From Argyresthia goedartella (Eukaryota; Arthropoda; Insecta; Lepidoptera; Argyresthiidae), in the NCBI GenBank assembly GCA_949825045.1, contig OX463813.1, positions 28,130,001-28,194,000 of the forward strand: a stretch of DNA of 64,000 bases, given 5' to 3'. Under the pieces are notes generated by a model that did not search any database, was not told where the DNA came from, and saw only the letters and a program-made list of their open reading frames with translations. This document shows, piece after piece, positions 45,567-55,628 of the stretch. The translations under genes and the position numbers were made by a program. Every line of letters starts with the position of its first letter. Position 1 is the first letter of the stretch.

Positions 45567-45631
45567 GTAGACCGTTTGTATGGTGGGAACCAATTATTAC
45601 CTGACAATATATTTGGCATTCAATGTGTTAA

Positions 45632-45840
45632 TTCACCTGGTAACGTACATAGAGTGTGAAAGTAGCCGCACCAATAACTTTGTAAACTACATTTTGCGGT
45701 CTTAAACCAGACTATGGACTTTTCATTAAAAAGTATATATAAAAGCCTGTTACTCTCACGGTCTCTAAAAATCCAACGACACCTCATTTGTTAAAATCCA
45801 ACTTATAGACTTTTCACTAAAATGATATAAAAGTTAATTT
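45632..45840 (+). repeat. Dispersed repeat X, longest copy
   Basis: CACCTGGTAACGTACATAGA, AAAGTAGCCGCACCAATAAC, CTACATTTTGCGGTCTTAAA, GACTTTTCATTAAAA and CCTGTTACTCTCACGGTCTC in order, with a second ACTTATAGACTTTTCACTAA near 45799. Its left part is cut by the piggyBac insertion. Confidence 0.6.
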
Positions 45841-46141
45841 TGACCGATTTCGGAGCAGACTTACAACAAAGTTTACTAAGCACGAGTGCCGGTCCGTAAA
45901 ACATGTTGTTTTATCAGTTCACTGTCAGAAACGGAAACTGAGATTCTAATCAAGATTTGAATCAAGTTGTGCTGTTCATAACATAGAAGCCGGTTTTGAT
46001 ACAATTGTAGTCCCTACGATGGACACAATAAGTACATTCAAATTCCAGAAGGAGTACTATACTAGATCGCGGACTGTACTGTGAAGAACAACTTCGCAAC
46101 TAAACAAATGTTCGCATTTCCATTGGCCGCTTTTAGTCTCC

Positions 46142-46651
46142 CAACAGTGCACAATGCAATAATGCACAGTTTTATTTCATTTATATTTTATTGCACACAG
46201 ATAAATATACACGAAACATTAAAAGAAAACTCAGGTACATGGGCGAGCTTATCACTTAAAAGAGATTACTTCGAGCACAACTAGCAGTTACCATTCGACA
46301 CCGAAATACCCGTTCTTATTTTCTTTGGCGCCTGATGAATATGCTAAATATGGGACAAGGTCATTTAAACAAACAAAAAATAATAATATGGTATTCTGAA
46401 GTGCAAGTAAAGACAAATATTTGAGAACATTGACGGTCTTACCACAAAAAAAAATCCTGTTCAACACTTGTTTACAGACAAAAATTAATAGGATTTGACA
46501 TTTGTTTTGAGGTTAAACTATGTGTATTTTTTGTAGTAATACGGTGATTATTTAATGTTAATGTTAATGTACTCTACTGTATTACCGTTCAACAGTGCAC
46601 AATGCAATAATGCACAGTTTTATTTCATTTATATTTTATTGCACACAGATA
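46142..46651 (+). repeat. Pair of identical 62-bp direct repeats
   Basis: 46142-46203 and 46590-46651 are identical, both running from CAACAGTGCACAATGC to CACACAGATA. The second copy is fused to a short tandem duplication (AGTAATACGGTGATTAT at 46535 and 46651), as if copied into a break. Confidence 0.85.
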
Positions 46652-47592
46652 GTAATACGGTGATTATCTAATGTCAATTATCTCGCAAACGTGACAGTGA
46701 AGGGTATTTCTTTCTTTGTTCAGGTATCCTCTACCCATATTTACCACATTCATCATGCGCCAACTAGAAAAAGGGAGTTGTATTTTCAACGCCATCTATT
46801 CCATATTAAAAAGAAACCTGCTCAGAAAGTATCCCCTATTGACCATGTCAATTTCCTACTCCTTGTGTCGCTTATAAAATGTAAGGGAGACGGACGCATA
46901 GCTCTGTCCCTTACTTAAGAGTGTCGTGCGGTTACTGTGCATTTACCGTGGGCAGATTAAAAACAGCCAGTCGAGAGCTACTTTACACTTCAATGAGACA
47001 TTACGAATTCAGTGGGCAAATGAATTGAACAAGACTCTGAATAACTACACAGAACAGAGAATAAATTGGCAAGAAGTATTTTAAATATACAAAGCGTTTC
47101 ACCTTTTCCTGTAGAGGCACATTTGTGTGTTTAGACAGCCATTTTCATTGATTTTTTACTTTTAATTATTACCTAGGCATAAGGTTGGAAATGAAAATCC
47201 CTAATAGGGTCGACCACACCAGAGGAGATATACAACACTCCATTTCTTAAGACTCCTCCTTTCCTTGTATATCTCGAGCCCTTACCGCCGACCTAATGTA
47301 AGCGACAGAAATGAAATTTTACAGGAAACGCTTTTTTAAATATTTTTACAAACATTATGCTGTCATGTCAACACAAAACTTACACTCTTACACTACAAAA
47401 CTTTTGAATCTGTGAAACTTATAAAATATATGTGATTGTTGCATTTTATGTAATTTTTGGCGCCTACAATACTTTTGCCCTCATCTTCTTCAAGCTTATG
47501 TGTATTAGATACGTAGAAGTAATGGCGTTTGAAATAAATAAATAAATAAATAAATATTAGAGGACAAACTTACACAAATCGACCTAGACACA

Positions 47593-47625
47593 CGCTTTGA
47601 ACATATTTTTTATATGTTCAAAGCG
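47593..47625. repeat. Perfect 14-bp hairpin, T5 loop
   Basis: CGCTTTGAACATAT (47593-47606) and its exact reverse complement (47612-47625) around five T. Confidence 0.88.
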
Positions 47626-48049
47626 ACAATATCCTGTTTCTTTCATAATGTATGTTAGTTTTATATAGAATTCAATTAAATAAGACAAACAGGTAAACAC
47701 AATTTTAATATAGAGCAAAAGCAATGCAGTGATAATATTTATTTGAATCATAGATTTCGTGCACAATGAATTAAAATGTTTTTTTCAAATAATTTATAGA
47801 AATATAAGAAATAATAATTTAATAGAAAACGACCGAATATTGATGCGCTATATGGGCTGTGATAACAAGTAGGGTCTCCCATATTGCAATATTCTAAGAC
47901 CATACTAACTTATAATAAAATTATTACGTCTACGTTAAAAATGAAAGAATTATTTACAATGAAACTCACAGTTGCCAGAACTTTCTATTGGTTGTATTTT
48001 GGCGGGAAACGTCAATGTGGAACCATCCGTTGCAGTTTAACATAATATC

Positions 48050-48510
48050 AGCTCTCTATCTATACGTATAAAAATGAATCGCCTGTACATTATTCTTACT
48101 AAATCTCTAAGATCGCCGGACCAGTTTGAATAATTCCTATTCACATTTAGTTTAGGTAAAAAGAAAGTAAGGAAAAACTCAGATATACAGCCAAAAAACA
48201 AAAAGCATGTTTTGTATGGGAAGTGGAGACAGCTCCCTATCGCTAGATGGCGTTGGTAGCCATGGATCATATAAACTCTTTTGTCTTTGAATCATTGGAC
48301 TAGGTAATACATTTAACCTCTTTGTTGGTAGCTCAAAGGATAGATGGCTATAGTAGCGGATCTCTTTCACTTAACAACATCTAGATTACTAACGAATTTT
48401 ATTTTATTTATTAATAATTTTCTCGCCACTTTAGGGTATGTACCATATTAGTTATTTTACAATATAATATAATTTTAGGTGGAATGAAGTCTGCCGGGTC
48501 AGCTAGTTTA
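48050..48510 (+). repeat. Degraded Helitron-like or SINE-like repeat
   Basis: The start (CTATACGTATAAAAATGAATCGCC) and the end (GAAGTCTGCCGGGTCAGCTAGT) match conserved ends of an arthropod repeat often classed near Helentrons. The interior is degenerate and non-coding. Class uncertain. Confidence 0.4.
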
Positions 48511-48583
48511 CGATAAAAATCGCAATTTCGATAAAGTGTCGCTTACGATAGTCGGCGTTAAGGGCTCCATGGTGAGAATTAGA

Positions 48584-48833
48584 TGAAACTATATAATAAT
48601 CACAAATATTAATAATTATATCGTCTTTACAACACTTTTTGCTTATGATCTTGATTTTGTAGAAGCTGGTAATCGACTGAGCTCGAGGACTGAAGCTCGA
48701 CGAGGTGCCATTCGCCGGAAGGGGCGGAACCACAATCGTTTCGCTCCATTCTCGACTCGATGCGCGCGCTTTCGCTGACCGTGCGCGCGCGTTTTGGCGC
48801 CTGTTTCTTCAACCGGAAGTATAGGCGCTAACA
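48584..48833 (-). repeat. 3' LTR of the minus-strand gypsy element
   Basis: About 250 bases; on the minus strand starts TGTTAGCGCCTATACTTCC and ends AGTTTCA. It differs from the 5' LTR by several substitutions and a 14-base segment near 48738-48752 absent from the other. Confidence 0.85.
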
Positions 48834-49232
48834 TCTGGCCCTCCTGCATCGTGTTCGTCCTCGCACACGTCTCTCTAGGGAACTTCTGAAATGTAGAAAA
48901 CAACATTCTGTTAATAGTTTACTCAAACGATATAGTAGACAACTGTGGAGGATAACCGAGCTTCTGATCCTCTAACAATTAGCTGATCCTGAGCAACAGA
49001 AATCTTATTTACACAATGGATCCGATTTTCCAACTTGATGAGTACATTCCAACTCTAAGCCATACACTCCTCAAGCTTCCGGTTTATCGACCCAATGTTG
49101 TGTAAATTCCGTCTCCCGCTCATAATACAATTAGTCAATTGAAGTGATAACCAGTCGTTCAGTCCAAGCACGGAGATCTCGTGTATACAATGGATCTGAT
49201 TTTTCAACTTAGAGTATGTTTCAACTCTAAGC
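48834..49232 (-). other. Gypsy 3' untranslated region with internal repeat
   Basis: Contains a duplicated segment: ACAATGGATCCGATTTTCCAA near 49013 recurs as ACAATGGATCTGATTTTTCAA near 49180, and CCGGTTTATCGACCCAATG at 49079 recurs at 49952 beyond the LINE insert. The unit is about 165 bases. No frame. Confidence 0.6.
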
Positions 49233-49940
49233 CACACACTCGTATGCCCTGTACATGCTCGCCAAGACTGTAACCACTGATGCCGTAATTACCGCGAACC
49301 ACGGCTTTGTTGAATCCTCCTTGAGATACGGTATAATTTTCTGGGGCAATGCCACAGGCAATGACAAAATATTTAAAGCACAGAAGAAGTGTATTAGGGC
49401 AGTGTGTAAACTTGTCCCTACGGATAGCTGCAAAACCCTTTTTTAATAAACTTAAACTTCTGACCTTGCCGTGTCTATATATATATGAAACATGTGTATT
49501 TGTAAAGAGTAACTTACGCCACTATAAAACGTTAGAAAGCAAACGTCATGCAAATAAGCTATGTGCTGAGCAACATAGAAGTGCTAACTATGGCAAGAGT
49601 ATATTCAATATTTCAACCCGAATATTTAACAAGCTTCCGCAAAATGTTAGAGAAACCGAGCATTTACATGCCTTTAAAAATAAATTAAAAACTCTGCTCG
49701 TTAATGCAACTATTTATTCAGTCAATGAATACTTGACTTATACATGAGAATAATAAATAATTAAATTTTATTATGGACTGACATTACAATCATATTTTAT
49801 AAGCCTACATTTGACTTGTAATTAAATTGTGTACTAAAATGTAATTTGCATACCTATGGTTATATCATGTGAAACTAACATTAGATATTTAAGAAACCTT
49901 ATGTACATGCTATTCTATTCTATTCTATTCTATTCTACTC
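49233..49940 (+). pseudogene. LINE C-terminal fragment inserted in the gypsy element
   Basis: Two overlapping frames (to 49445 and from about 49437 to 49747) encode the post-RT part of a jockey/CR1-like LINE: SLRYGIIFWGNA, AQKKCIRAVCKL, KLLTLPCLYIYE and IFNKLPQNVRE. A frameshift in the T-run near 49437-49443 separates them. A (TATTC)n tail ends it at 49915-49938. ACTC on both sides is a possible target duplication. The fragment lies opposite to the gypsy sense, and splits the 165-base repeat noted to its left. Confidence 0.8.
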
Positions 49941-50105
49941 TTCAAGTCTGCCGGTTTATCGATTCAATGTTGTGTAAACCCTGTCTCCTACTTCTATTCA
50001 AACTATTTGCAAACAAATATTGCCATATAGTTTCTTTACTTATTCACTCTTAATTTTAGTGTTAACATGACATTCAATTTTTGTGATACAACTAGGCATA
50101 TTATT
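49941..50105 (-). other. Remaining gypsy 3' untranslated region
   Basis: Continues the repeat unit after the LINE and leads into the integrase tail. No frame. Confidence 0.5.
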
Positions 50106-50437
50106 TTACTGGACAAATATTATACCTATAATGTGTGTAACAAATAGTGAAATATATTTACCACCTTCGCTAACGTCCTTGTCCTCATTCCATTCCGATA
50201 TCTTTATCCATGGTTTCATATTCTCGATACATGTAACTCCAGTATATTTCTTGTGGGATCGCTCACTGCCCATAATATCGGCAATGCGATACCTGTCTCG
50301 GCCTAAAATTTCCGTCACTCTAAACGGACCCTTAAATAACGGAAGCAGCTTTGTACTTGCACCGTTATTATAATGACTTGGTATTTTAACGAGCACGAGA
50401 TCACCAACTTCAAACAACCGTGCCATACCATACATAT
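50106..50437 (-). pseudogene. Gypsy integrase C-terminal tail
   Basis: Minus-strand codons include VGDLVLVKI, LLPLFKGPFRVTEIL and DRYRIADI, the small barrel-like DNA-binding tail of gypsy integrases (GPY/F-type, here GPFRV). It is cut from the catalytic core by the SINE at 50438. The sequence ends at a stop near 50106. Confidence 0.8.
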
Positions 50438-50690
50438 GACGACCCGAATGGCCGAGTCGGCAGTGACCCTGCCCACGAATCCAAAGGTCCCGGGTTCGAG
50501 TCCCGGTGGGGGCAACATTTGTTTGACGAGAACGGATGTTTGTACCCTAGTTGTGGTTGTTTATCTAATTAAGTATAATATTTATCTATATAAGTATGTG
50601 TATCGTTGTCTAGTACCCAAGATACAGGGATTCCTAGTTTGGGGCTAGATCAATGTGTGTAAATAGTGTCCAAGGTGTCCAAGGTATTAT
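50438..50690 (+). mobile_element. SINE inserted in integrase coding sequence
   Basis: Complete SINE with A box, B box and a duplicated GTGTCCAAG near the 3' end; tail only ATTAT. It lies antisense to the gypsy and splits integrase between core and tail. Three to four bases (ATA/TATA) may be target duplication. Confidence 0.88.
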
Positions 50691-51593
50691 ACTTCGTTTT
50701 GTCAATTTTTTCTTTTTCATGGTTCGAACTCTATTTGATTCTTGCGTCTACGTCTTTTCTCAACGTTGTCATATCGATATTTTCTTCAACATCAGGTAAA
50801 AATCGGTCACTTTCCATGCGTAGGCGATATCCAAAAAATACTTCACCTGGGACAGCATTGATAGTTCTCTGTATAGTGCTATTTATACCTTGCTGTAATG
50901 TTGCTAGAACTTCATACCATTTGTCATATCCAGATTCCGCTCCTAATGAACGCAGTGCTTCTGGAATGGTTTTATTATAGCGTTCGACTTGTCCATTGGA
51001 GCGAGGTATTCCAGTTGAAATAGTGTGTGCCCGTATGTTTTTTGCAGTACAGTATGATATATACGCTTTTGACGGAAAGGCCGAGCCAGCATCAGTAATA
51101 AGTCGTTTTGGATTTCCAAAAATTTTAAATAAGCTATTCAATTCTATTAAAACTTATTCAGTGCTAGTGTTTCGTACAGGATAGATAAATACAAATTTTG
51201 TAAAAGCGTCTACTAATACGAGAACAGGACAATTACCCTTAGTCGACTTTACAAATGGACCCATGTGGTCCATATGTAATGTATGAAAGGGACGCGCGTA
51301 TATTGGAATCGGGTGAAGTGCTCCCTCCTTTTTACCGCTTTTACTTTTGTTATAAAGACAGTGTAAGCAATTTTTGACATGTTTTGTAAGCAATTTTTGA
51401 CTATTATTTTCATTTTTGGTAACCAATAATTATGTTTAATCCTGTCAAGCGTTTTATCAGCCGCGAAATGGCCTATTTTGTCATGATTGTATTTGAAGAT
51501 TTGCCATATGCAATTTTTGGGAACGACCCATCTACGACCGTGAGTGGTACGCCTATACACTTTGTAACCTAAAACTTCGTATGTATTAAACAC
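50691..51593 (-). pseudogene. Gypsy integrase zinc and catalytic domains, broken
   Basis: On the minus strand, the zinc domain (HDKIGHFAADKTLDRIKHNYW, then NCLHCLYNKSK) is split between two frames at 51249-51593 and 51154-51426. The core has D in LHMDHMGPF, D in LITDAGSAF and E in SNGQVERYNKT, so the DDE triad survives. A stop/frameshift separates 51154 from 51141, and the frame ends at 50731 before the SINE. Integrase would insert the cDNA; this copy is dead. Confidence 0.85.
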
Positions 51594-51617
51594 ATCTTTA
51601 TGCGCTTCGGCATCTCC

Positions 51618-52268
51618 TTACAATAAAATATCTCTAATTCTTAACAATTCCTTATCCTGTTCCTGGACAGATAAAAGCCAATCTGCTTCAGTTATAGACA
51701 TGACTATTTCTTGTTGTGAAACCGGGTTTCTACTTAGTGATATTTCGTAGTCGAATTCCTGAGTTTGTAACGCCCATCGAGCTATCCTGGGTAGTATTTC
51801 CTTTTTCGTGAGCGCATACCGTACTGCGTTGCAGTCAGTTATAATCTTAAACCGTATTTCGAGTAGATATAGACGGAATTTCTGTAAGGAAGCAATGATC
51901 GCCAGAAATTCGAGCTCGAATGAATGATACCGTTTCTCCTCATTACTTGTTTGCCTGCTATAATAATAAACGGGTCTTTCACCATGTTCATGCACTTGGA
52001 CCAAGATACCAGCTATCCCCTCGCGACTTACATCGGTGTAAAGGATAACTTCCTTTTCGGAGTCAAAAATTGCTAAAATGGAATCACTCGTCAACGCGTC
52101 TTTAAAGAAACTTACAGCTCGATCATGTTCGTCAGTCCATTGCCATTTTTCACCCTTTTTTAGAAGTTTTGTTTGTGGGCTACTGATGATTGCGCAGTTT
52201 TTAATGAATTTGCGGAAGTAATTAACTACTCCTAAAAATTGACGGAGTTGATGGACCGTTTTAGGCAC
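51618..52268 (-). pseudogene. Gypsy RNase H region
   Basis: Minus-strand frame with LRQFLGVVNYFRKFIKNCA (connection), LYTDVSREGIAGIL, SFELEFLAIIASLQKFRLYL and ITDCNAVRYAL. Key acidic residues of RNase H are mostly kept (TD in LYTD, E in ELEFLA, D in ITDCN). The usual H-DALSR ending has decayed (SQQEIVMSI). RNA of the RNA-DNA hybrid would be its substrate. Confidence 0.8.
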
Positions 52269-52916
52269 AGGATTTTTTTTTATCGCGTCATTTTTTTTCG
52301 AGGATGGCTTGATTTGATACCCTCGCTGTTAACATCATAGCCAAGAAAAGTTATTTCATTTTGAAAGAAAAAGCATTTTTTGAAATTTAGTGTAAGTCCG
52401 TGTTCAACAAATAATTTAATTACTGACTCTAGCGTCTCAAAATTTCTTCTATTGTTTTGGAAATAATTAAAACATCATCTAGATAAACAATAACATTGCC
52501 AAGCTTCATATTTCCTAATATCCTATTCATAAACTTCTGAAAGATTAATGGCTCATTAGAAATGCCAAATGGCATACGTAAGAATTCATAATGTCCGTCC
52601 TCAGTGATGAAAGCAGTTTTATCTACAGATTATTTTTTTATGACAATTTGATAATATCCACTTTTCATGTCCAAACTGAGAACCATCTTCAACCTATAAA
52701 TCTGTCTATGAGGTCCTCTATCCTTGGCATAGGGTATTTCTCTTTTATTGTAATTTTATTTAGGGACCTGTAATCTATACACAATCTTTTCTCACCTTCC
52801 TTTTTTACTACAAGTAAAACAGGACTAGCATACGCTGATTTACTTTCTTGTATGATTTTGTTTCTTGAAAGATCATCAATTATTTTTCGCAACATTACTT
52901 TATTAGGTTCAGGCAA
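52269..52916 (-). pseudogene. Gypsy reverse transcriptase, broken
   Basis: The N-terminal part is open (52689-52916; [39 protein letters not shown]). Further down, in shifted frames, LRMPFGISN and VYLDDVLII (near 52470-52500) show the palm. Several frameshifts lie between 52270 and 52690. Confidence 0.82.
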
Positions 52917-53416
52917 CCTAAATATACCGGCTTATTAGAATCTAACTCTATTTCTAACTCAATGTTTTTCACCTTACCCAGCGTAGAAAGATCTGAATAA
53001 AAGCTATTAGGATATCTACGAAATATATCTATGAGTTTTTCGCGATGACTAGGGTCAACGTTGAGAATTATTCCATCGTTTGTAAATATCGAATAAACTC
53101 TTTTGACCTTATCGAATTTTAGCACGTCACATATTCTAACATACATCACTGATAGGTCCTCAGTCACATTCCGCCCCACCAGCACGTCACAGCCTGACAA
53201 ATCATTGACTACATATAGTTTAACGGGATTAAACTCGACATCATCAATCACTATCGTAGTTAATACATAGTCCGTCACCGTTGTCGCTGAATCTTTATTA
53301 AAACCCTGTAATGTTTTTTGTTTGGGTAGCTGAAGCGTTGTGAAATGCAGTTGATTGACTAAGTGTGATGATATGAGTGAGCAGTCACTACCTATGTATG
53401 GGTAGTGACTGCTCAC
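52895..53416 (-). pseudogene. Gypsy aspartic protease region with fold-back insertion
   Basis: GSDCSLISSHLV followed by a TVTDYVLTTIVIDD and CDVLVGRN pattern (the latter as the ALIVA-GRD-like flap region) marks a retropepsin. The active-site aspartate lies upstream in another frame (FID, near 53424), separated from GSDCSLIS by a palindromic insertion at 53373-53420. The frame runs on to the start of RT. Confidence 0.78.
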
Positions 53417-53420
53417 TCAT
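53373..53420. repeat. 20-bp perfect inverted repeat within the protease active site
   Basis: 53373-53392 and 53401-53420 are exact reverse complements around TATGTATG. One arm is the original protease coding sequence; the other appears to be an inverted copy put next to it, as by template switching. Confidence 0.85.
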
Positions 53421-54446
53421 CATATCAATGAATACCTGTTGTGCAAAACCACCCAAGCTGGCTATTTTATGAAATTTATTTTTAGTGTAACTGGCACTAA
53501 TACGTTTGACTTCATTTTTAACATATTTTGATTTATTAACGCGGCAGTAACTTTCTGAATGCCCTCTCCTTGAACAAAATTCGCAAATCGCACTACATTG
53601 AACCTTTTTGTGATTACCACCACACCCATAACAATGTAAGTGGTTTGCAGACACTGTGGCTGCCGGTACAGATTTAATACTATTCGCATGTTGATTATGT
53701 GCATTTAAGCGATTGTCGACCTCTGAATTTGAAGACGCCGGTGTACTATAGTGTTTTGTAAAACGAGTGGTAGGTCTGTTGTCTTGACTGGTAGTAACGG
53801 GTGAATGATGCAAGTTGATCGCATGAATTAATGGTCCCTGCTTCCACAGATGCACTAATGTTCGAATCATTTATGTTACCAATTATGATGGAAATAATGT
53901 CTACCTCCGTAAAGTTCAGACACAATTTGTCTATTTTAGATTTCTGTTCAAAGCAATACTCGTAAAGAGACTAACCTTGAATAGGTTTACAATCAAGCAC
54001 ATCTCTAAGCAACGAATGCATGTTACGGCGTGTTTGAAACGTGAATGATATTTTTTCCCGCCATTCCTTCCATTTCCAAGCAGCCCAACAACTTTCATTC
54101 TTTACAAAAGAATCGTACCATTGCTTAGCCGTACCTCGTAATTTATTAATTGCTTGGAACACAATTATATCATTTTTTTTCATTTAAATGTTTTTGTGTG
54201 TAAATCTACAATATTTAACCAATTGTCTACTTTATCACTGAGTGGGTTAAACTCTGGCACCATCGAATTTAAAACCATACCATTGCACTGAGGTACCTGA
54301 CTCTTGGTAGATGATGACTTTGCCTTTTTGCGTCGCGGTGGCGTCAGCGTTTCACTTGAACTGGAGCTATACGAACTGCTACTGGATGTCGATATTGATC
54401 GTCTTCTTTTTTTGCTACAACGTTTATACTTCTTCCTTCCAGCCAT
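53417..54446 (-). pseudogene. Gypsy Gag with zinc knuckle, broken
   Basis: On the minus strand it starts at 54446 with a basic, serine-rich region (MAGRKKYKRCSKKRRR). Capsid-like sequence VPEFNPLSDKVDNWLNIVDL continues in another frame (53971-54183: INKLRGTAKQWYDSFVKNES) and in a third piece with SLYEYCFEQKSKIDKLC (near 53890-53965). The last part has two CCHC-like knuckles (CYGCGGNHKKVQC and CEFCSRRGHSESYC), which bind genomic RNA. At least two frameshifts or stops break it. Confidence 0.82.
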
Positions 54447-54494
54447 GATATTTGAAGTTACAGGGGCGGGATTCTTCGTACATTTCTGATGTAA

Positions 54495-54729
54495 TGAAAC
54501 TATTTAATAATCACAAATATTAATAATTATATCGTCTTTATAACACTTTTTGCCTATGATCTTGATTTGGTAGAAGCTGGTAATCGACTGAGCTCTAGGA
54601 CTGAAGCTCGACGAGGTGCCATTCGCCGGAAGGGGCGGAACCACAATCTCGACTCGATGCGCGCGCTTCCGCTGGCCGTGCGCGCGCGTTTTGGCGCCTG
54701 TTTCTTCAACCGGAAGTATAGGTGCTAAC
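54495..54729 (-). repeat. 5' LTR of the minus-strand gypsy element
   Basis: About 235 bases; pair of 48584-48833. The expected TG start has become GG. Divergence from its partner is clearly larger than in the 13.9-23.6 kb element, so this insertion is older. Confidence 0.85.
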
Positions 54730-55520
54730 CCTATGCTTTGCAGATGTAGATGGTTTGCTCAAGATGTTTTGCCATCACTTGCATGAAGACTTTCGGTTGA
54801 GACATGATACAGATAATGGAGTACATTTGAGACCGGGCGCAACCGACCGATTTTAAGTATGATCGCCACTCAAACTTCATGACTCACAGTTCTTTACTTG
54901 GGAAGTTACATTCATATTAAGCGATACTTTATTTGGGTAGCCTGTGCCTCCAGACGTAAAAAAAAAACTTTATTAACAAATATTCATAGAACACGTCTTT
55001 TTTTGCCTCTTCTGTCTTTGGGGAAAGAAAGAAACGGCAAGAAAACCCACCGTCTTTCCGGCTAATAATAGACCTAACTCAACACCCTCCACAACACTCC
55101 ACATTCGTCATATATCACGCGCTGTCAGTGAGGGTGGCACATTCGTCATTTTGACGAACCCGCTGTCACACTACGTCGTCATTTGTTCGCGTGAAGCCTT
55201 CGAATGATAATTTATGTTCGGAGGGTATGTGGTGTTAGATGGTTGGAGATATCGGCCCTAGAAATCGGAAAGGCCTACCTCGGTTTGCTGGACGAAATCC
55301 CTTTTAAAATAAACTAGCCTTTGCATAAGCAACTTTTCCACGTATCCACCGTGCAGTAAGAAGGCGTAATACAATGATCGGGGGCTGGTTGCCACGAGGC
55401 TGTCCAATGATTGCTCAAGCTACCTAATTTGTGAGGGCGACTCCTGCAAAAGCGTTGAATAAATTTAAAAATAGTGGCATCGTGGGCTGCAGACCGCGCG
55501 AGTGACACCTTCTTTTAGTA
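54730..55520. other. Unassigned, with a minus-strand LINE tail
   Basis: 54958-55075 reads on the minus strand as GGTGGGTTTTCTTGCCGTTTC...AATAAAGTTTTTTTT, a LINE 3' end like 29120-29300. No gene in the remainder. Confidence 0.45.
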
Positions 55521-55628
55521 ACACATACAAAGTTATGAAAGCACCTGGTTACCTACATAGAGTATGAAAGTAGCCGCACCAATAACTTTGTAAACTATAT
55601 GTTACGGTCTTAGACCCAACCTATAGAC
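55521..55628 (+). repeat. Dispersed repeat X, split by the hAT element
   Basis: CACCTGGTTACCTACATAGA, AAAGTAGCCGCACCAATAAC, TATGTTACGGTCTTAGACCC; the rest (CTATAGACTTTTTACTAAAA, CCTGTTACTCTCACGGTCTC) is at 57525-57572. Confidence 0.65.

Larger units (their letters stand above)
43051..45627 (-). mobile_element. Complete piggyBac-like DNA transposon
   Basis: Perfect 15-bp terminal inverted repeats CACATTGAATGCCAA are at 43051-43065 and, inverted, at 45613-45627. Both sides are bounded by TTAA (43047-43050; 45628-45631), the hallmark target of piggyBac. The element is 2577 bases and carries one uninterrupted transposase on the minus strand. Six copies of a 16-base palindromic motif lie inside the ends. 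All parts needed for cut-and-paste movement are present, so it may be autonomous. It sits directly beside a copy of repeat X. Confidence 0.95.
45841..48049. other. Unassigned, with a local repeat and a hairpin
   Basis: No gene. A 62-base block (46142-46203) is repeated exactly at 46590-46651, and AGTAATACGGTGATTAT occurs at 46535 and 46651. A hairpin lies at 47593-47625. Three to four AATA units near 47537-47553. Confidence 0.5.
48584..54729 (-). mobile_element. Decayed Ty3/gypsy LTR retrotransposon
   Basis: The LTRs lie at 48584-48833 (3') and 54495-54729 (5'). On the minus strand come gag with zinc knuckle, protease, RT, RNase H and integrase, the Ty3/gypsy order. A purine stretch lies just before the 3' LTR (48834-48846, minus). 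The coding region is broken many times, and a LINE fragment and a SINE are inserted. It is unrelated in detail to the gypsy element at 13898. Confidence 0.9.
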
